A stretch of 64,000 bases of DNA, taken from Streptococcus sanguinis. Its GTDB lineage: Bacteria > Bacillota > Bacilli > Lactobacillales > Streptococcaceae. The DNA lies in assembly GCF_900475275.1 (NCBI RefSeq), contig NZ_LS483364.1:1922001-1986000 (forward strand), given 5' to 3'. Positions 1-8,806 of the stretch are shown here, piece by piece; positions within the stretch are counted from its first letter, which is position 1, and each line of letters begins with the position of its first letter. The position numbers were made by a program, and so were the translations under genes. Under the pieces are notes generated by a model. The model was not told the DNA's origin. It worked only from the letters and a program-made list of their open reading frames with translations, and did not search any database.

Positions 1-1536
1 GTCATAAACACCCAAGACATAGCGGTGAAAAATCTCTCCTTGCTGATCGGCTGGCCAGGCAGCTGAGAAGACATCCGTCAGAGGGCGATTCATATCCCAT
101 TTGATATAATCCAGCTGCGCTTCCTCGATAACCGCTGATAGACGCTCAAAAATCTCATCCACTACTTCCGGCCGAGAATAGTCCAAAACAAACTGGTTCC
201 GACCATGGTGGGGCTGTCTATCTGGCACTGCCAGCAGCCAGTCAGGATGAGTTCGGTAGAGTTGGCTGTCCTTATTGACCATTTCCGGCTCAAACCAAAG
301 ACCAAACTGCATGCCCAAACCGTGAATACGCTCTGCTAGCGAGCCCAGCCCCTTCGGCAGCCTTTCTGGATTGACAAACCAATCCCCCAGCCCAGCGCGA
401 TCGTTAGTCCGCTGGCCAAACCATCCGTCATCTAGCACAAAGAGCTCCACTCCTACATCTTGAGCCTTTTCAGCAAGCTCCAGCAGCTGATTCTCACTAA
501 AGTCAAAATAGGTAGCTTCCCAGTTATTGATGAGAACAGGACGCGCTCGCTCGCGCCAGTAGCCCCTAGCTAGGCGTCGACGAAATAGCTGATGAAAGAC
601 TTGACTCATGCCGTTGAGGCCCCGCTCAGAATATACTAGCAGAGCTTCTGGACTGGTAAAGGACTGGCCTGCAGCCAGCTTCCACTCAAAACCAAAAGGA
701 TTGATGGCTAGCTGCAACCGGGTCACATCATAGGTATCCACCTCAGCCTGAATGAGAAAATTACCTGAATACACCAAGGCCGTTCCTAGTACTGGACCTG
801 AAAATTCAGTCGTTTCCGGTCGCTTAAGAGCCACAAAAGGATTGTGGTGGGGACTGGAAATGCCGCGGGTTGACTCAATAGACTGAATCCCCTGCTGAAG
901 CGGGCGCTCCTTGATATGGCGTTCCCGGGCCCATGCCCCTGATAACTGCAGCCAGTCATAATCAGCATCTGGCAGATCAAGCGACAGACTAGCTAGGGAT
1001 TCCAAGTAGCAAGTTTCCCTGCCTTGATTAATCACTTTGCTGGAGCGAGTGATAACCGGCCAATCAGCAAAAATCGTATAAAACAGCTGAACTTCTACTT
1101 CTGTCACCTCATCTCGTAGGGTTAGAATAAGAGTCTTAGCCTCCGTTTGAGTCTCTGTATAAGTAGCGGGCAGCCCCTCTAAAGCAGGCTTACCATCTAC
1201 TATCTGATGACTGACATAGACAAAATCAGTAATACGCAAGCCATTTTCCTGCCGCAGACAGATAGCGGGATGACGAAAATCTGTCGTGCCGTATTCTGGA
1301 AATTCCTGCCGCACATGCTCCAAAGAATAGCGTAAATCTCCTTCTTTCCGATAGGTCGTCATGGGCCGATGCTGCAGCTCCACCAAATAAGAATAATCCC
1401 GCTCTGGTACCACCACTCCGTAGTAAAGCTGCAAGAGTTTACCATCCTCATAAACCCGAAAGATATAAGAAATCTCGCCATTAGTCAGATGAAATTGCCG
1501 GCATTCTTCCTTAAACAAAATATTCGCCTTATTCAT
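1..1536 (-). CDS. aga: Alpha-galactosidase, GH36 (3' part beyond window edge)
   Basis: Hydrolyses terminal alpha-1,6-galactosides such as melibiose and raffinose in the cytoplasm. The first 512 residues are visible and the C-terminal third lies outside the window. A GH36 signature LDDGWFG is followed by a substrate-site stretch EPEMVN and by YIKWDMNR, whose Asp is the family nucleophile; the acid/base SGGG..D region would fall just past the edge. The ATG at 1536 has a good AAAGGAG ribosome site 8 nt upstream. It lies downstream of an AraC-type regulator on the same strand, the arrangement of msmR-aga in the multiple-sugar-metabolism locus of streptococci. A tiny ORF (1533-1565) overlaps its start by ATGA. 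Family assignment is firm; substrate preference is from family knowledge. Confidence 0.93.
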   Translation of the reverse strand, partial: MNKANILFKEECRQFHLTNGEISYIFRVYEDGKLLQLYYGVVVPERDYSYLVELQHRPMTTYRKEGDLRYSLEHVRQEFPEYGTTDFRHPAICLRQENGLRITDFVYVSHQIVDGKPALEGLPATYTETQTEAKTLILTLRDEVTEVEVQLFYTIFADWPVITRSSKVINQGRETCYLESLASLSLDLPDADYDWLQLSGAWARERHIKERPLQQGIQSIESTRGISSPHHNPFVALKRPETTEFSGPVLGTALVYSGNFLIQAEVDTYDVTRLQLAINPFGFEWKLAAGQSFTSPEALLVYSERGLNGMSQVFHQLFRRRLARGYWRERARPVLINNWEATYFDFSENQLLELAEKAQDVGVELFVLDDGWFGQRTNDRAGLGDWFVNPERLPKGLGSLAERIHGLGMQFGLWFEPEMVNKDSQLYRTHPDWLLAVPDRQPHHGRNQFVLDYSRPEVVDEIFERLSAVIEEAQLDYIKWDMNRPLTDVFSAAWPADQQGEIFHRYVLGVYD

Positions 1537-1565
1537 GACCTTCTCCTTTCGCTGTCTCTAATCAT
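1533..1565 (-). CDS. Possible 10-codon leader ORF overlapping aga start
   Basis: Reads MIRDSERRRS and stops with TGA inside the ATGA that starts aga. It has its own AAAGGAGAAG site, nearly identical to the aga site, so the two ribosome sites look duplicated. It could couple translation to aga. A TATAAT at 1578-1583 may place the transcription start too close for this ORF to be used, so the call is weak. Confidence 0.25.
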   Translation of the reverse strand: MIRDSERRRS

Positions 1566-1582
1566 ACTTCTCCTTTCATTAT

Positions 1583-1615
1583 AAAAAAGGCCACCCCTTT
1601 TGGTAAGCCTTTCTT
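1583..1615 (-). terminator. Rho-independent terminator after AraC-type regulator
   Basis: On the minus strand AAAGGCTTACC pairs with GGTGGCCTTT around an AAAAGG loop and is followed by a run of T. It separates the regulator from aga and may give partial read-through, since both genes run the same way. Confidence 0.6.
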
Positions 1616-1644
1616 TCTAGTATTATTTATCCAAATGTGACTTT

Positions 1645-2493
1645 TTACAGCTCCTGCCCCAGATGAGAGCTAGCCTTGCGAAAATTCAAAGGCGACTGGC
1701 CACGCGCCTTCTTGAAGGCTTTTGAAAAGCTCTGTATTCCGGCAAAACCTGTCTTACTGGCAATCTCTTCCACCGAAAGCTGACTGCTCGTCAGTAGATC
1801 AGCGGCCATATTGAGTCGCAAGTCATTGCTGTACTCCTTAATCCCCTTGCCTACTTCATCCTTGAAAAGCCGAGATAGGTAGGAAGGGTGCAGAGCCAAT
1901 TTCTGCGCCAACGCCTGCACAGATAAATTTTCTGGCAGATGACTGCTCAGCAGTTCCAAAACCTGCTGGACATAAGGATTGACCCGACGGCTTTCCGTGA
2001 TTAAGGATGTCTGCTTAAGACGTTGGGACAAGAGTTCTAAGAAGCGATAAACTTGCCTTTGCAGAGCTAGTTCAGCTGTTATTCCGCTGCCCTCATAGGC
2101 CAGACTTTCAAAGACCAAGGCCTTAAATTCCTGCAAAGAAGTCAGTTCAAAAGACCACTGGCCCGACTGTAAGCCCAGAGCCTGCAGATAAGGAGGCAAG
2201 AGGCGCCCCCCCAGTCCCATCCAGACATAAGACCAAGGTTCTTCTCCATCAGCCTGATAAAAGACCGACTGACCCGGCGGCACCACAAAGCCCTGCCCTT
2301 CCTGCAAATCATAGCGTTGATTGCCAACTGAGTAAGTCCCCCGCCCCTCCAGTACGATATGAATGACATGAACATCCCGAACAGCCGGCCCAAAGCTATG
2401 ATGGGCTTCCGTTTTTGAATAACCGCAGAAGGCAAAAAAACAATCTTCTTGCCCAAACTGCATAGACTTAACCAAGGTCAGCGAATGCTCCAT
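1645..2493 (-). CDS. msmR: AraC/XylS-family sugar operon regulator (MsmR/RafR-like)
   Basis: Transcription factor of 282 residues: an N-terminal cupin-like sugar-binding domain (about residues 15-150) and a C-terminal pair of AraC helix-turn-helix motifs (about 180-275; SVQALAQKLALHPSYLSRLF and SVEEIASKTGFAGIQSFSKAF). The start at 2493 is preferred over longer frames because AAGGAGGAG lies 5-6 nt before it and homology to the family begins here; the longer frame would read through the metF terminator. It sits directly upstream of aga on the same strand, so it most likely activates alpha-galactoside genes. The gene symbol is by context. Confidence 0.8.
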   Translation of the reverse strand: MEHSLTLVKSMQFGQEDCFFAFCGYSKTEAHHSFGPAVRDVHVIHIVLEGRGTYSVGNQRYDLQEGQGFVVPPGQSVFYQADGEEPWSYVWMGLGGRLLPPYLQALGLQSGQWSFELTSLQEFKALVFESLAYEGSGITAELALQRQVYRFLELLSQRLKQTSLITESRRVNPYVQQVLELLSSHLPENLSVQALAQKLALHPSYLSRLFKDEVGKGIKEYSNDLRLNMAADLLTSSQLSVEEIASKTGFAGIQSFSKAFKKARGQSPLNFRKASSHLGQEL

Positions 2494-2536
2494 CAGCTCC
2501 TCCTTAGATTTGGATAATTTTTTTATCCTTATTATA

Positions 2537-2579
2537 AAAAAAAAACCACTAAACAGCAACTGAATCTGATTAGTGGTTT
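2537..2579 (-). terminator. metF terminator
   Basis: A 10-bp stem (AAACCACTAA / TTAGTGGTTT) with a 17-nt loop is followed on the minus strand by about nine T residues. It ends the metE-metF transcript just before the AraC-type regulator. Confidence 0.85.
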
Positions 2580-2590
2580 CTTCATTCATC

Positions 2591-3469
2591 TTAAAAAGAT
2601 TGAACGGATGGGTTATGATTAAAGAGAGCATGGGTAGCCTTATAGATATGGTAGGCTGTTGCAGCGTTATTCATAGTATAAAGGTGTATGCCCGCCACAT
2701 CCTGAGTCACCAAGTCAACAATTTGATCCACAGCATAAGCCAAACCTGCTGCTCTCAGAGACTCTGGGTCATGTTCGTACTTATCCAGAATAGCCCGGAA
2801 TTTTCTCGGAAGCTTGATATTCTCGCAGGTCTTGAGCAGGCGCAGAGCCTGATTGCGATTGAGAATCGGCATAATCCCAGCATGGATAGGCACTTCAATA
2901 CCCGCTAAAATACACTTGTCCTGAAAATCATAAAAGCGCTCATTGTCAAAGAAAAGCTGGGTCACCAGGCTAGAACAGCCAGCATCCACCTTTTTCTTCA
3001 GATTTTGAATATCCGAAATCTGATTTGGCGAATCTGGATGGCCCTCCGGATAGCAGGCTCCGATGATGTCAAAATGCGGTGCTTCTGTCTTGATGTATTC
3101 GATCAAGTCAGTCGCATAGGTAAAATCATCCTTAGGGGCTACATCTGGAAAAATATCCCCTCGCAAAGCTAAAATCTGATGGACACCAACCCGATCTAGA
3201 GACTGCAAAATGTTGGACACCATGTCCTTGGTCAGATAAACCGCGGGTAAGTGAGCAATCGTCGGAATCTTGAGGTCGTTGGCGATGAACTCAGTCAAAC
3301 GAACCGTCGTCTCCTCAATGTCAAACTTATTATTGCTGGCTGTCACACTAATAAAGTGAGGGGCCAGATCTTGCATCTCTCTCAACGCCTGAAAAATCTT
3401 ATCATTGCCTACTGCCGGATTGGGAGGAAATACTTCAAATGAGAGACTAGGTGTATGACGACGAACCAT
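2591..3469 (-). CDS. metF: 5,10-methylenetetrahydrofolate reductase
   Basis: FAD enzyme that reduces methylene-THF to 5-methyl-THF, the methyl donor used by the MetE encoded upstream. The 292 residues form one MTHFR barrel: SFEVFPPNP near the N-terminus, ALRGD near residue 110, the GACYPEGHP motif, and FFDNERFYDF. The ATG at 3469 is chosen because AAAGGA lies about 12 nt upstream; a TTG at 3490 would put the ribosome site inside the gene. It is second in the metE-metF operon, separated from metE by 137 nt that contain a hairpin. Expression should follow the MET-box promoter upstream of metE. Confidence 0.93.
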   Translation of the reverse strand: MVRRHTPSLSFEVFPPNPAVGNDKIFQALREMQDLAPHFISVTASNNKFDIEETTVRLTEFIANDLKIPTIAHLPAVYLTKDMVSNILQSLDRVGVHQILALRGDIFPDVAPKDDFTYATDLIEYIKTEAPHFDIIGACYPEGHPDSPNQISDIQNLKKKVDAGCSSLVTQLFFDNERFYDFQDKCILAGIEVPIHAGIMPILNRNQALRLLKTCENIKLPRKFRAILDKYEHDPESLRAAGLAYAVDQIVDLVTQDVAGIHLYTMNNAATAYHIYKATHALFNHNPSVQSF

Positions 3470-3510
3470 ATAACAAAAAGTTCCTTTCAATGATGGTAGT
3501 GATAGCTGAG

Positions 3511-3545
3511 GACAATCCTAGAAGAACAACTTCTGCAGGATTGTC
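3511..3545 (-). other. Hairpin in metE-metF spacer
   Basis: GACAATCCT and AGGATTGTC form a perfect 9-bp outer stem with an inner GAAG/CTTC stem around an AACAA loop. There is no T-run on either side, so it is not a typical terminator. A role in mRNA processing or stability between metE and metF is inference. Confidence 0.6.
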
Positions 3546-3606
3546 AGCTCTGCTTCAATTTTAGTATGTTCCTCCATCAAGATCAATTTTTGAGGTTCGA
3601 GGAGGA

Positions 3607-5859
3607 TTATTTCAGGTGTTGTCTAGCTGCTTTGGCTGCTTCTACTAAGCGCACCAAGCTAGCCTTGGTTTCTGGGATACCACGAGTTTTAAGACCACAG
3701 TCAGGGTTGATCCAGACCTTGCTGCTTGGCACCTTAGCCAAGATAGCCTCAATCGTATGGTCAATTTCTCCTTCATTTGGCACGCGCGGTGAGTGGATAT
3801 CGTAAACTCCAGGCCCCACTTCTGTCTGGAAGTTCTTAGCCTTAAGCTCATCCAGTATTTCCAAGTTAGAGCGACTAGCTTCAAAGGAAATCACGTCCGC
3901 ATCCATGTTGTCAATAGCTGGGATGATATCGGTAAATTCTGAGTAACACATGTGAGTGTGGATTTGTGTATCTGGCGCTACTGTAGAGTGTACCAAGCGG
4001 AAGGCTGGAATTGCCCAGTCAAGGTAGTCTTCGTACCAGTCGCTGCGACGGAGTGGCAATTTCTCACGAAGAGCAGCCTCGTCAATTTGAATAATCTTCA
4101 CACCAGCAGCTTCAAGGTCAAGTACTTCATCTTTGATAGCAAGAGCGATTTGAAGAGTTGAATCCTTGATAGAGATGTCTTCACGCGGGAATGACCAGTT
4201 GAGGATGGTAACAGGTCCAGTCAGCATACCCTTAACAGGTTTGTCAGTACGGCTTTGCGCATAGCTAGACCATTTGACAGTGATTGGGTTGAGACGAGTA
4301 ACATCACCCCAGATGATTGGTGGTTTCACCCCACGCATACCGTATGATTGTACCCAACCGTTCTTAGAGAAGAGGTAACCTGACAGGTTTTGACCGAAGT
4401 ACTCAACCATGTCATTACGCTCGAACTCACCGTGCACCAGCACGTCAAAGCCGACTTCTTCTTGCCACTTGATCCAGTCATCGATTTGCTCAGCCAAGAA
4501 CTTGTCATAGTCTTCTGCTGACAATTCGCCCTTGCGGAAGGCCAATCGTTTGGCACGGACTTCCTTGGTTTGAGGGAAGGAGCCAATTGTCGTAGTTGGT
4601 AACGGTGGCAGATTGAGTGTCTTGTGCTGAATTTCCTCACGCTCTGCAAAGGCTGGCAAACGAGTGTAGTCAGCATCTGTCAAGCCAGCGATACGCGCAC
4701 GAAGTTCGGCATTTTCACCAACACGTTCAGTCGCAAAGAGTTCTTTGTTGGCAGCAAGTGCTTCTGCACCGCCGCCATTGCGGATAGCATCCAAGTCACG
4801 GATTTCATCCAATTTTTCCACCGCAAAGGCAAAGTGGTTCAAGATTGCTGGTTCAAATTCTTCGTTAGCCGTTGTAAATGGCACATGGAGCAGTGAACAT
4901 GAGCTTGTCAACACAATATTTTCAGCCGGGATTTGCTCAAGCACTGCCAAGCTCTTTTCGTAGTTGTTGCGCCAGATGTTTTTACCGTTGACGATACCCG
5001 CATAAAGAGTCTTGTCAGCTGGGAAACCACCTTTGACAAGTTCAAGTGTTTTCTTGCCTTCGACAAAGTCCAAACCAATCGCATCTACTGGCAAGTCTAC
5101 AAGGTCTGTATAGATGTCACGAACATCACCAAAGTAGGTTTGAACCAAGACTTCAAGACCTTTCTTGTCTGCCAGAAGCTTCTTATAAAGGTCCAAGAAG
5201 AGAGCTTTTTCTTCTGCTGACAGATCCTTGACCAGACTTGGCTCATCCAGCTGGATACGCTCTGCGCCCAGCTCTGCTAATTTTGCAAAAACTTCTTGAT
5301 AAGCTGCAGCTAGTGCATCTACAAAGTCAGCCGGAGCCACACCGTCTTCAAAGTCAGATACTTGCAGGAGAGTGAATGGACCAACCACAACTGGACGGGT
5401 TACCAAGCCCAACTCTTTAGCTTCTGCAAATTCATCAAAAATCTTATGACCTGCAAGCTTGACTTGGGTTTCTTTTTCAAATTTAGGAACAATATAGTGG
5501 TAGTTGGTGTTGAACCATTTCTTCATCGGAAGAGCGCGGACATCTCCTTTTTCGCCCTGATAACCACGAGCCAAGGCAAAATACTGCTCCAAGTCAGTCA
5601 ACTCCAAGCCTTGCACAGATGACGGTACCACGTTAAAGAGAAAGGCCGCATCCAGTACATTGTCATAGTGAGAAAAATCATTTGACGGAATCTCTGAAAT
5701 TCCTTTTTCCTTAACAATATTCCAGTGCTTAGCTCGTAGCTCTTTGGCCGCAGCCAGAAGCTCTTCTGCTGAGATTTCATGTCTAAAGTATTTTTCAGTT
5801 GTAAATTTCAATTCGCGGAATTCGCCCAAACGTGGGAAACCAATGATAGTCGTTGACAT
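3607..5859 (-). CDS. metE: Cobalamin-independent methionine synthase
   Basis: Transfers the methyl group of 5-methyl-THF-(polyglutamate) to homocysteine, the last step of methionine synthesis. The 750 residues match the usual length of MetE. The N-terminal barrel is present ([13 protein letters not shown] at the start) and the C-terminal barrel carries the zinc ligands: His and Cys in HTHMCYSEF near residue 635 and Cys in [10 protein letters not shown] near residue 720, with FEASRS between. GGAGG lies 6 nt before the ATG. It leads the operon with metF and follows a promoter with a MET box at 5940-5956. No substitutions at key residues were noticed. Confidence 0.97.
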   Translation of the reverse strand: MSTTIIGFPRLGEFRELKFTTEKYFRHEISAEELLAAAKELRAKHWNIVKEKGISEIPSNDFSHYDNVLDAAFLFNVVPSSVQGLELTDLEQYFALARGYQGEKGDVRALPMKKWFNTNYHYIVPKFEKETQVKLAGHKIFDEFAEAKELGLVTRPVVVGPFTLLQVSDFEDGVAPADFVDALAAAYQEVFAKLAELGAERIQLDEPSLVKDLSAEEKALFLDLYKKLLADKKGLEVLVQTYFGDVRDIYTDLVDLPVDAIGLDFVEGKKTLELVKGGFPADKTLYAGIVNGKNIWRNNYEKSLAVLEQIPAENIVLTSSCSLLHVPFTTANEEFEPAILNHFAFAVEKLDEIRDLDAIRNGGGAEALAANKELFATERVGENAELRARIAGLTDADYTRLPAFAEREEIQHKTLNLPPLPTTTIGSFPQTKEVRAKRLAFRKGELSAEDYDKFLAEQIDDWIKWQEEVGFDVLVHGEFERNDMVEYFGQNLSGYLFSKNGWVQSYGMRGVKPPIIWGDVTRLNPITVKWSSYAQSRTDKPVKGMLTGPVTILNWSFPREDISIKDSTLQIALAIKDEVLDLEAAGVKIIQIDEAALREKLPLRRSDWYEDYLDWAIPAFRLVHSTVAPDTQIHTHMCYSEFTDIIPAIDNMDADVISFEASRSNLEILDELKAKNFQTEVGPGVYDIHSPRVPNEGEIDHTIEAILAKVPSSKVWINPDCGLKTRGIPETKASLVRLVEAAKAARQHLK

Positions 5860-5919
5860 AAACGTCCTCCAAAATTTTTCTTGATTTTATCTTATCAGAA
5901 AATCTCCCCTCTGTATAAT

Positions 5920-5956
5920 TGGAATTTCCCAGAGTTTGATATAGCCTAAAACTATA
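5920..5956 (-). promoter_or_regulatory. metE promoter with MET box
   Basis: Seventeen bases at 5940-5956 read TATAGCCTAAAACTATA, which matches the streptococcal MET box TATAGTTTSAAACTATA bound by the LysR-type MtaR/MetR at all but two positions. On the minus strand a weak -35 region and a -10 TTATAC (within AATTATAC, near 5912-5919) follow immediately, the usual layout for LysR activation. Confidence 0.65.
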
Positions 5957-6043
5957 ACCAACCTCATCAACCAATCCAAAATCCCCATTCTAGCAATACT
6001 ATTGACTAAAATTATTGTTTGCTATAGGTAGAAATTATGACCC

Positions 6044-6084
6044 TGGAAAAAGAAAAACCAGCGAGAATAAAATCTCGTTGGTTT
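6044..6084 (-). terminator. Terminator of exported-protein gene
   Basis: A 12-bp stem (AAACCAACGAGA against TCTCGCTGGTTT, with one G-T pair) followed by a T-rich stretch on the minus strand, 20 nt beyond the stop codon at 6104. Confidence 0.85.
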
Positions 6085-6103
6085 CTATAATATCTTGTAT
6101 TAC

Positions 6104-7087
6104 TTACTCTGTTTCATGATACAGCTTTTTAGCCTTTTCAATATCATAGTATCTGTCAAACTCTTCTTTAGAGTTGACGATATGCTCCTGACTGTCGACA
6201 GACACCTCTTGAGGAATGGTCACAGCTTCATATACATTCACAGTATCCGGCATAAGTAGACTGTAGACAGCTGCCTCCCTACTAAAACCTTCTGCACTGT
6301 TCTGCGAGTGTAATAAATACACTGTTGTTCCTTTTTTTTCTAGAAGCTTGTAAGCCTTCGAACTACTATCAAATTGAGTCTGGCCTAAAACGGATTTATC
6401 TACCCAAACTTCTCCACCAGGAGTAGTGGTATAAATCCCACTTGATTTTTGGTCCCAATTAGTCGCTTTCTTTATGAAAGGTTTTCTCACGTAGTCTTGA
6501 GCTAAGATCTCATTTTCTTCCATTTTTCGATTCTTTAAATTGAGGAAAAGCGGCCTTGTTTCCTGAGGATTCTCTAAATCTCGTATTTCTATCCATAAAT
6601 AGTCTTGACCTTGCCAAGTGTAAATTCCTCCTAGTTCTGCTGGTAAATAATTAGAATTGTAATTCTCTACAACTTTGTAGAGATCTATCTCCTTTTCTTC
6701 TTTAAGTTTTTTGTCATTGATATGATAGACACTAAGAGTCCAATAGGCACCGTCAGATGGTCTTTCCATCAAACGAAAGGGGAGCTCTTTCAGTTTAACA
6801 TTCTGCCGCAGAATATAGCGAGAACTGTTTTGGTCAATTTTGTAAGAAGCATAACTACCGAACTCAGCCATCTTTTTGTCTTCTTCTGGGGTTGTTGAAA
6901 CCCAATGGACAATAGCGCCCGCACCATCCGCAATCATTTCATAATCATCAATCTTTGCTTTACCCGTATACTTATGAAATTGTCCGTAATATTGTTTATT
7001 GCAGTAGAGATAGAGAGTCCAAGCCAGTAAAGATGATAGTAATACTACTCCCAAGGTAATAACTGTTTGTGTTTTAGTCCATTTCAT
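6104..7087 (-). CDS. Putative membrane-anchored exported protein, unknown function
   Basis: I do not recognise a family for these 327 residues. One hydrophobic helix at residues 8-28 follows a short positive stretch (MKWTKTQ) and has no signal-peptidase or lipobox motif, so the protein is probably N-terminally anchored with the remainder outside. The outer part is charged and beta-rich (TWQGQDYLWIEIRDLE, YTTTPGGEVWVDKS). AGGAG lies 7 nt before the ATG and a terminator follows, and the AI-2E-type transporter gene ends 39 nt upstream on the same strand, so they may share a transcript. Function is open. Confidence 0.7.
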   Translation of the reverse strand: MKWTKTQTVITLGVVLLSSLLAWTLYLYCNKQYYGQFHKYTGKAKIDDYEMIADGAGAIVHWVSTTPEEDKKMAEFGSYASYKIDQNSSRYILRQNVKLKELPFRLMERPSDGAYWTLSVYHINDKKLKEEKEIDLYKVVENYNSNYLPAELGGIYTWQGQDYLWIEIRDLENPQETRPLFLNLKNRKMEENEILAQDYVRKPFIKKATNWDQKSSGIYTTTPGGEVWVDKSVLGQTQFDSSSKAYKLLEKKGTTVYLLHSQNSAEGFSREAAVYSLLMPDTVNVYEAVTIPQEVSVDSQEHIVNSKEEFDRYYDIEKAKKLYHETE

Positions 7088-7126
7088 AATTAAGCTCCTA
7101 TTTTTGCAAATTTATCGTCTAAGTAA

Positions 7127-8224
7127 TTAGGCAACTTCTCCATTCTCATTTCTCTCCTCCTTCTCCACAACAAACTCTCTAACCAAGCGGTAGATAACTG
7201 CAAAGATAGGCGTGAAGAAAATCATGCCGACCAAGCCAAAGAGGTTCCCCCCAATCAGGGCGGCGGCTAGGGTAAAGAGAGTTGGGAGACCAACGGATTG
7301 GCCGACCACGCGCGGATAGATGACATTGCCCTCAATCAGCTGCACTCCCTGAAAGACTGCAATTGAAAGGAGGGCTTTCCAAGGGCTGTCGGTAAAGATA
7401 AAGATAGCTCCCAAAGCACAGGCTGAGAATGGCCCAATGTAGGGAATGAAAGAGAGCACTCCAGCTAAAACCCCAGTCAGGGCAGCATAAGGCAGGCCTG
7501 TCAGAGAGTAGGCTATAAAGACTAAAATCCCAACAATGACGGCCTCTATCATCTGCCCCATCAGAAACTTATCATAGGTCTCAACAATGACAGAACCGAC
7601 ATAGGATAGGCGTTTCACAGCCTTCCCAGGAAGCAGGACTTGCAAGAGACGGCTAGTGATTGTCTGCAAATGCTCCTTGCTGCTCAAGAAAGCAAACATA
7701 AGAAAGATAGACATGATGACAGAGAAGAAGTTGCCAAAGATGGCAGAGATATTGCCTGTCAGACTGCCCAGAAGAGAGATGGCTCGGTTGACAATGTCGC
7801 TGTTTTGCAGCTGCTTGGTCAAATCTTTCAGCTGGCTAGAGGAAAGCAAGCCAGACTGCTGCAGCCACTTGGCTACCTGAGGCGCTACCTTACCGATTGT
7901 TGCGCTCAGCTGATTGACCGCTGTGGTCAGAGTTGGCACGACGATAGAAACAATTCCTGTCATAATGAGAACTAAAATCAGCACCTCTAAAACTAAGGCC
8001 AAACCGCGCTGCAACTTCTGAGGGACTCGGCATTTGTCCAAGAGGTCTTCCAGCTTTTTCATCGGGACATTAAAGATGAAGGCTAGGACTCCACCCAATA
8101 TAATGGGTGAAAAAACCGAAGTCAGACTCTGCAGACCAGACCAGATGTTCCCGATATAGAGAACCAGAGCCAGAGCAAGCGCCGCAAAGACGATTAGTTT
8201 ATAAGATTCATTTATTTTTTTCAT
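7127..8224 (-). CDS. AI-2E family transporter (PerM-like permease)
   Basis: Integral membrane protein of 365 residues with about eight predicted membrane segments and the family hallmarks: FIFNVPMKKLE near residue 50, a long central soluble stretch (about 130-165), and FIPYIGPFSACALGAI followed by EGNVIYPRVVGQSVGLPTLFTL. Members export small molecules or ions; some were linked to autoinducer-2 export or Na+/H+ exchange, so the substrate cannot be told from sequence. AAAGGA precedes the ATG. It lies between two uncharacterised membrane or exported proteins on the same strand. Confidence 0.88.
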   Translation of the reverse strand: MKKINESYKLIVFAALALALVLYIGNIWSGLQSLTSVFSPIILGGVLAFIFNVPMKKLEDLLDKCRVPQKLQRGLALVLEVLILVLIMTGIVSIVVPTLTTAVNQLSATIGKVAPQVAKWLQQSGLLSSSQLKDLTKQLQNSDIVNRAISLLGSLTGNISAIFGNFFSVIMSIFLMFAFLSSKEHLQTITSRLLQVLLPGKAVKRLSYVGSVIVETYDKFLMGQMIEAVIVGILVFIAYSLTGLPYAALTGVLAGVLSFIPYIGPFSACALGAIFIFTDSPWKALLSIAVFQGVQLIEGNVIYPRVVGQSVGLPTLFTLAAALIGGNLFGLVGMIFFTPIFAVIYRLVREFVVEKEERNENGEVA

Positions 8225-8302
8225 AAGGCTTCCTTTTAAGGTTTTGTCATTTCCTTATTTTATCATAATTTTCGAGGGCTTTCGAGCAGGAGGAAGCATG
8301 GG

Positions 8303-8674
8303 TTAGTCAGCTTTGTCATCGCTCTTGAATTTGGGTACATCTTGAAGATAAAAAATCCCCGATATGATAGCTAGAACGCCAGCCAAGTTCCCCAAAAATG
8401 GAATGATTCCTGCAAGAAAGGCGAAAAAGAGAAGCTTATGGCTCATCTTATTGACTCTTGGCTCTTCACTATAATGAGCCATTCCAGCTAGGGAAAGGCA
8501 AAGAAACAGCAAGCTGATCAGTATGATCAGGACGCCCCAGTCAGACTTTTCGACCATCTTGGGAATTAAAGCAACTATTTCCCAGTGCCATCTCTGAGAA
8601 GAAGCGTAAAGGATGATGAGGCCTCCTAAAATTCCAGTAATTCCATTTACTAATAACAATTTATTTGATTTCAT
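8303..8674 (-). CDS. Small four-helix membrane protein (DUF4064-like)
   Basis: A 123-residue protein with hydrophobic segments at about 7-24, 46-65, 83-100 and 95-112, a short charged loop (HYSEEPRVNKM) and a charged tail ending in KSDDKAD. The pattern, including GILGGLIILYAS and GVLAIISGIFYL, resembles DUF4064-type small membrane proteins found widely in Firmicutes, with no known activity. It is 79 nt upstream of the AI-2E transporter on the same strand. The first ribosome site is weak (GAAAGAATGAG). Confidence 0.6.
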   Translation of the reverse strand: MKSNKLLLVNGITGILGGLIILYASSQRWHWEIVALIPKMVEKSDWGVLIILISLLFLCLSLAGMAHYSEEPRVNKMSHKLLFFAFLAGIIPFLGNLAGVLAIISGIFYLQDVPKFKSDDKAD

Positions 8675-8806
8675 AGCAATCTCATTCTTTCTTTTTTAAA
8701 CATAGTATACCTAGCTACTTTCTAATCTGTCAACCATTATAAAAGAATGACTGTTTCATCCGATAAATCCGTTTTCATTCAAATTATCTTATGATAAAAT
8801 AACTTT

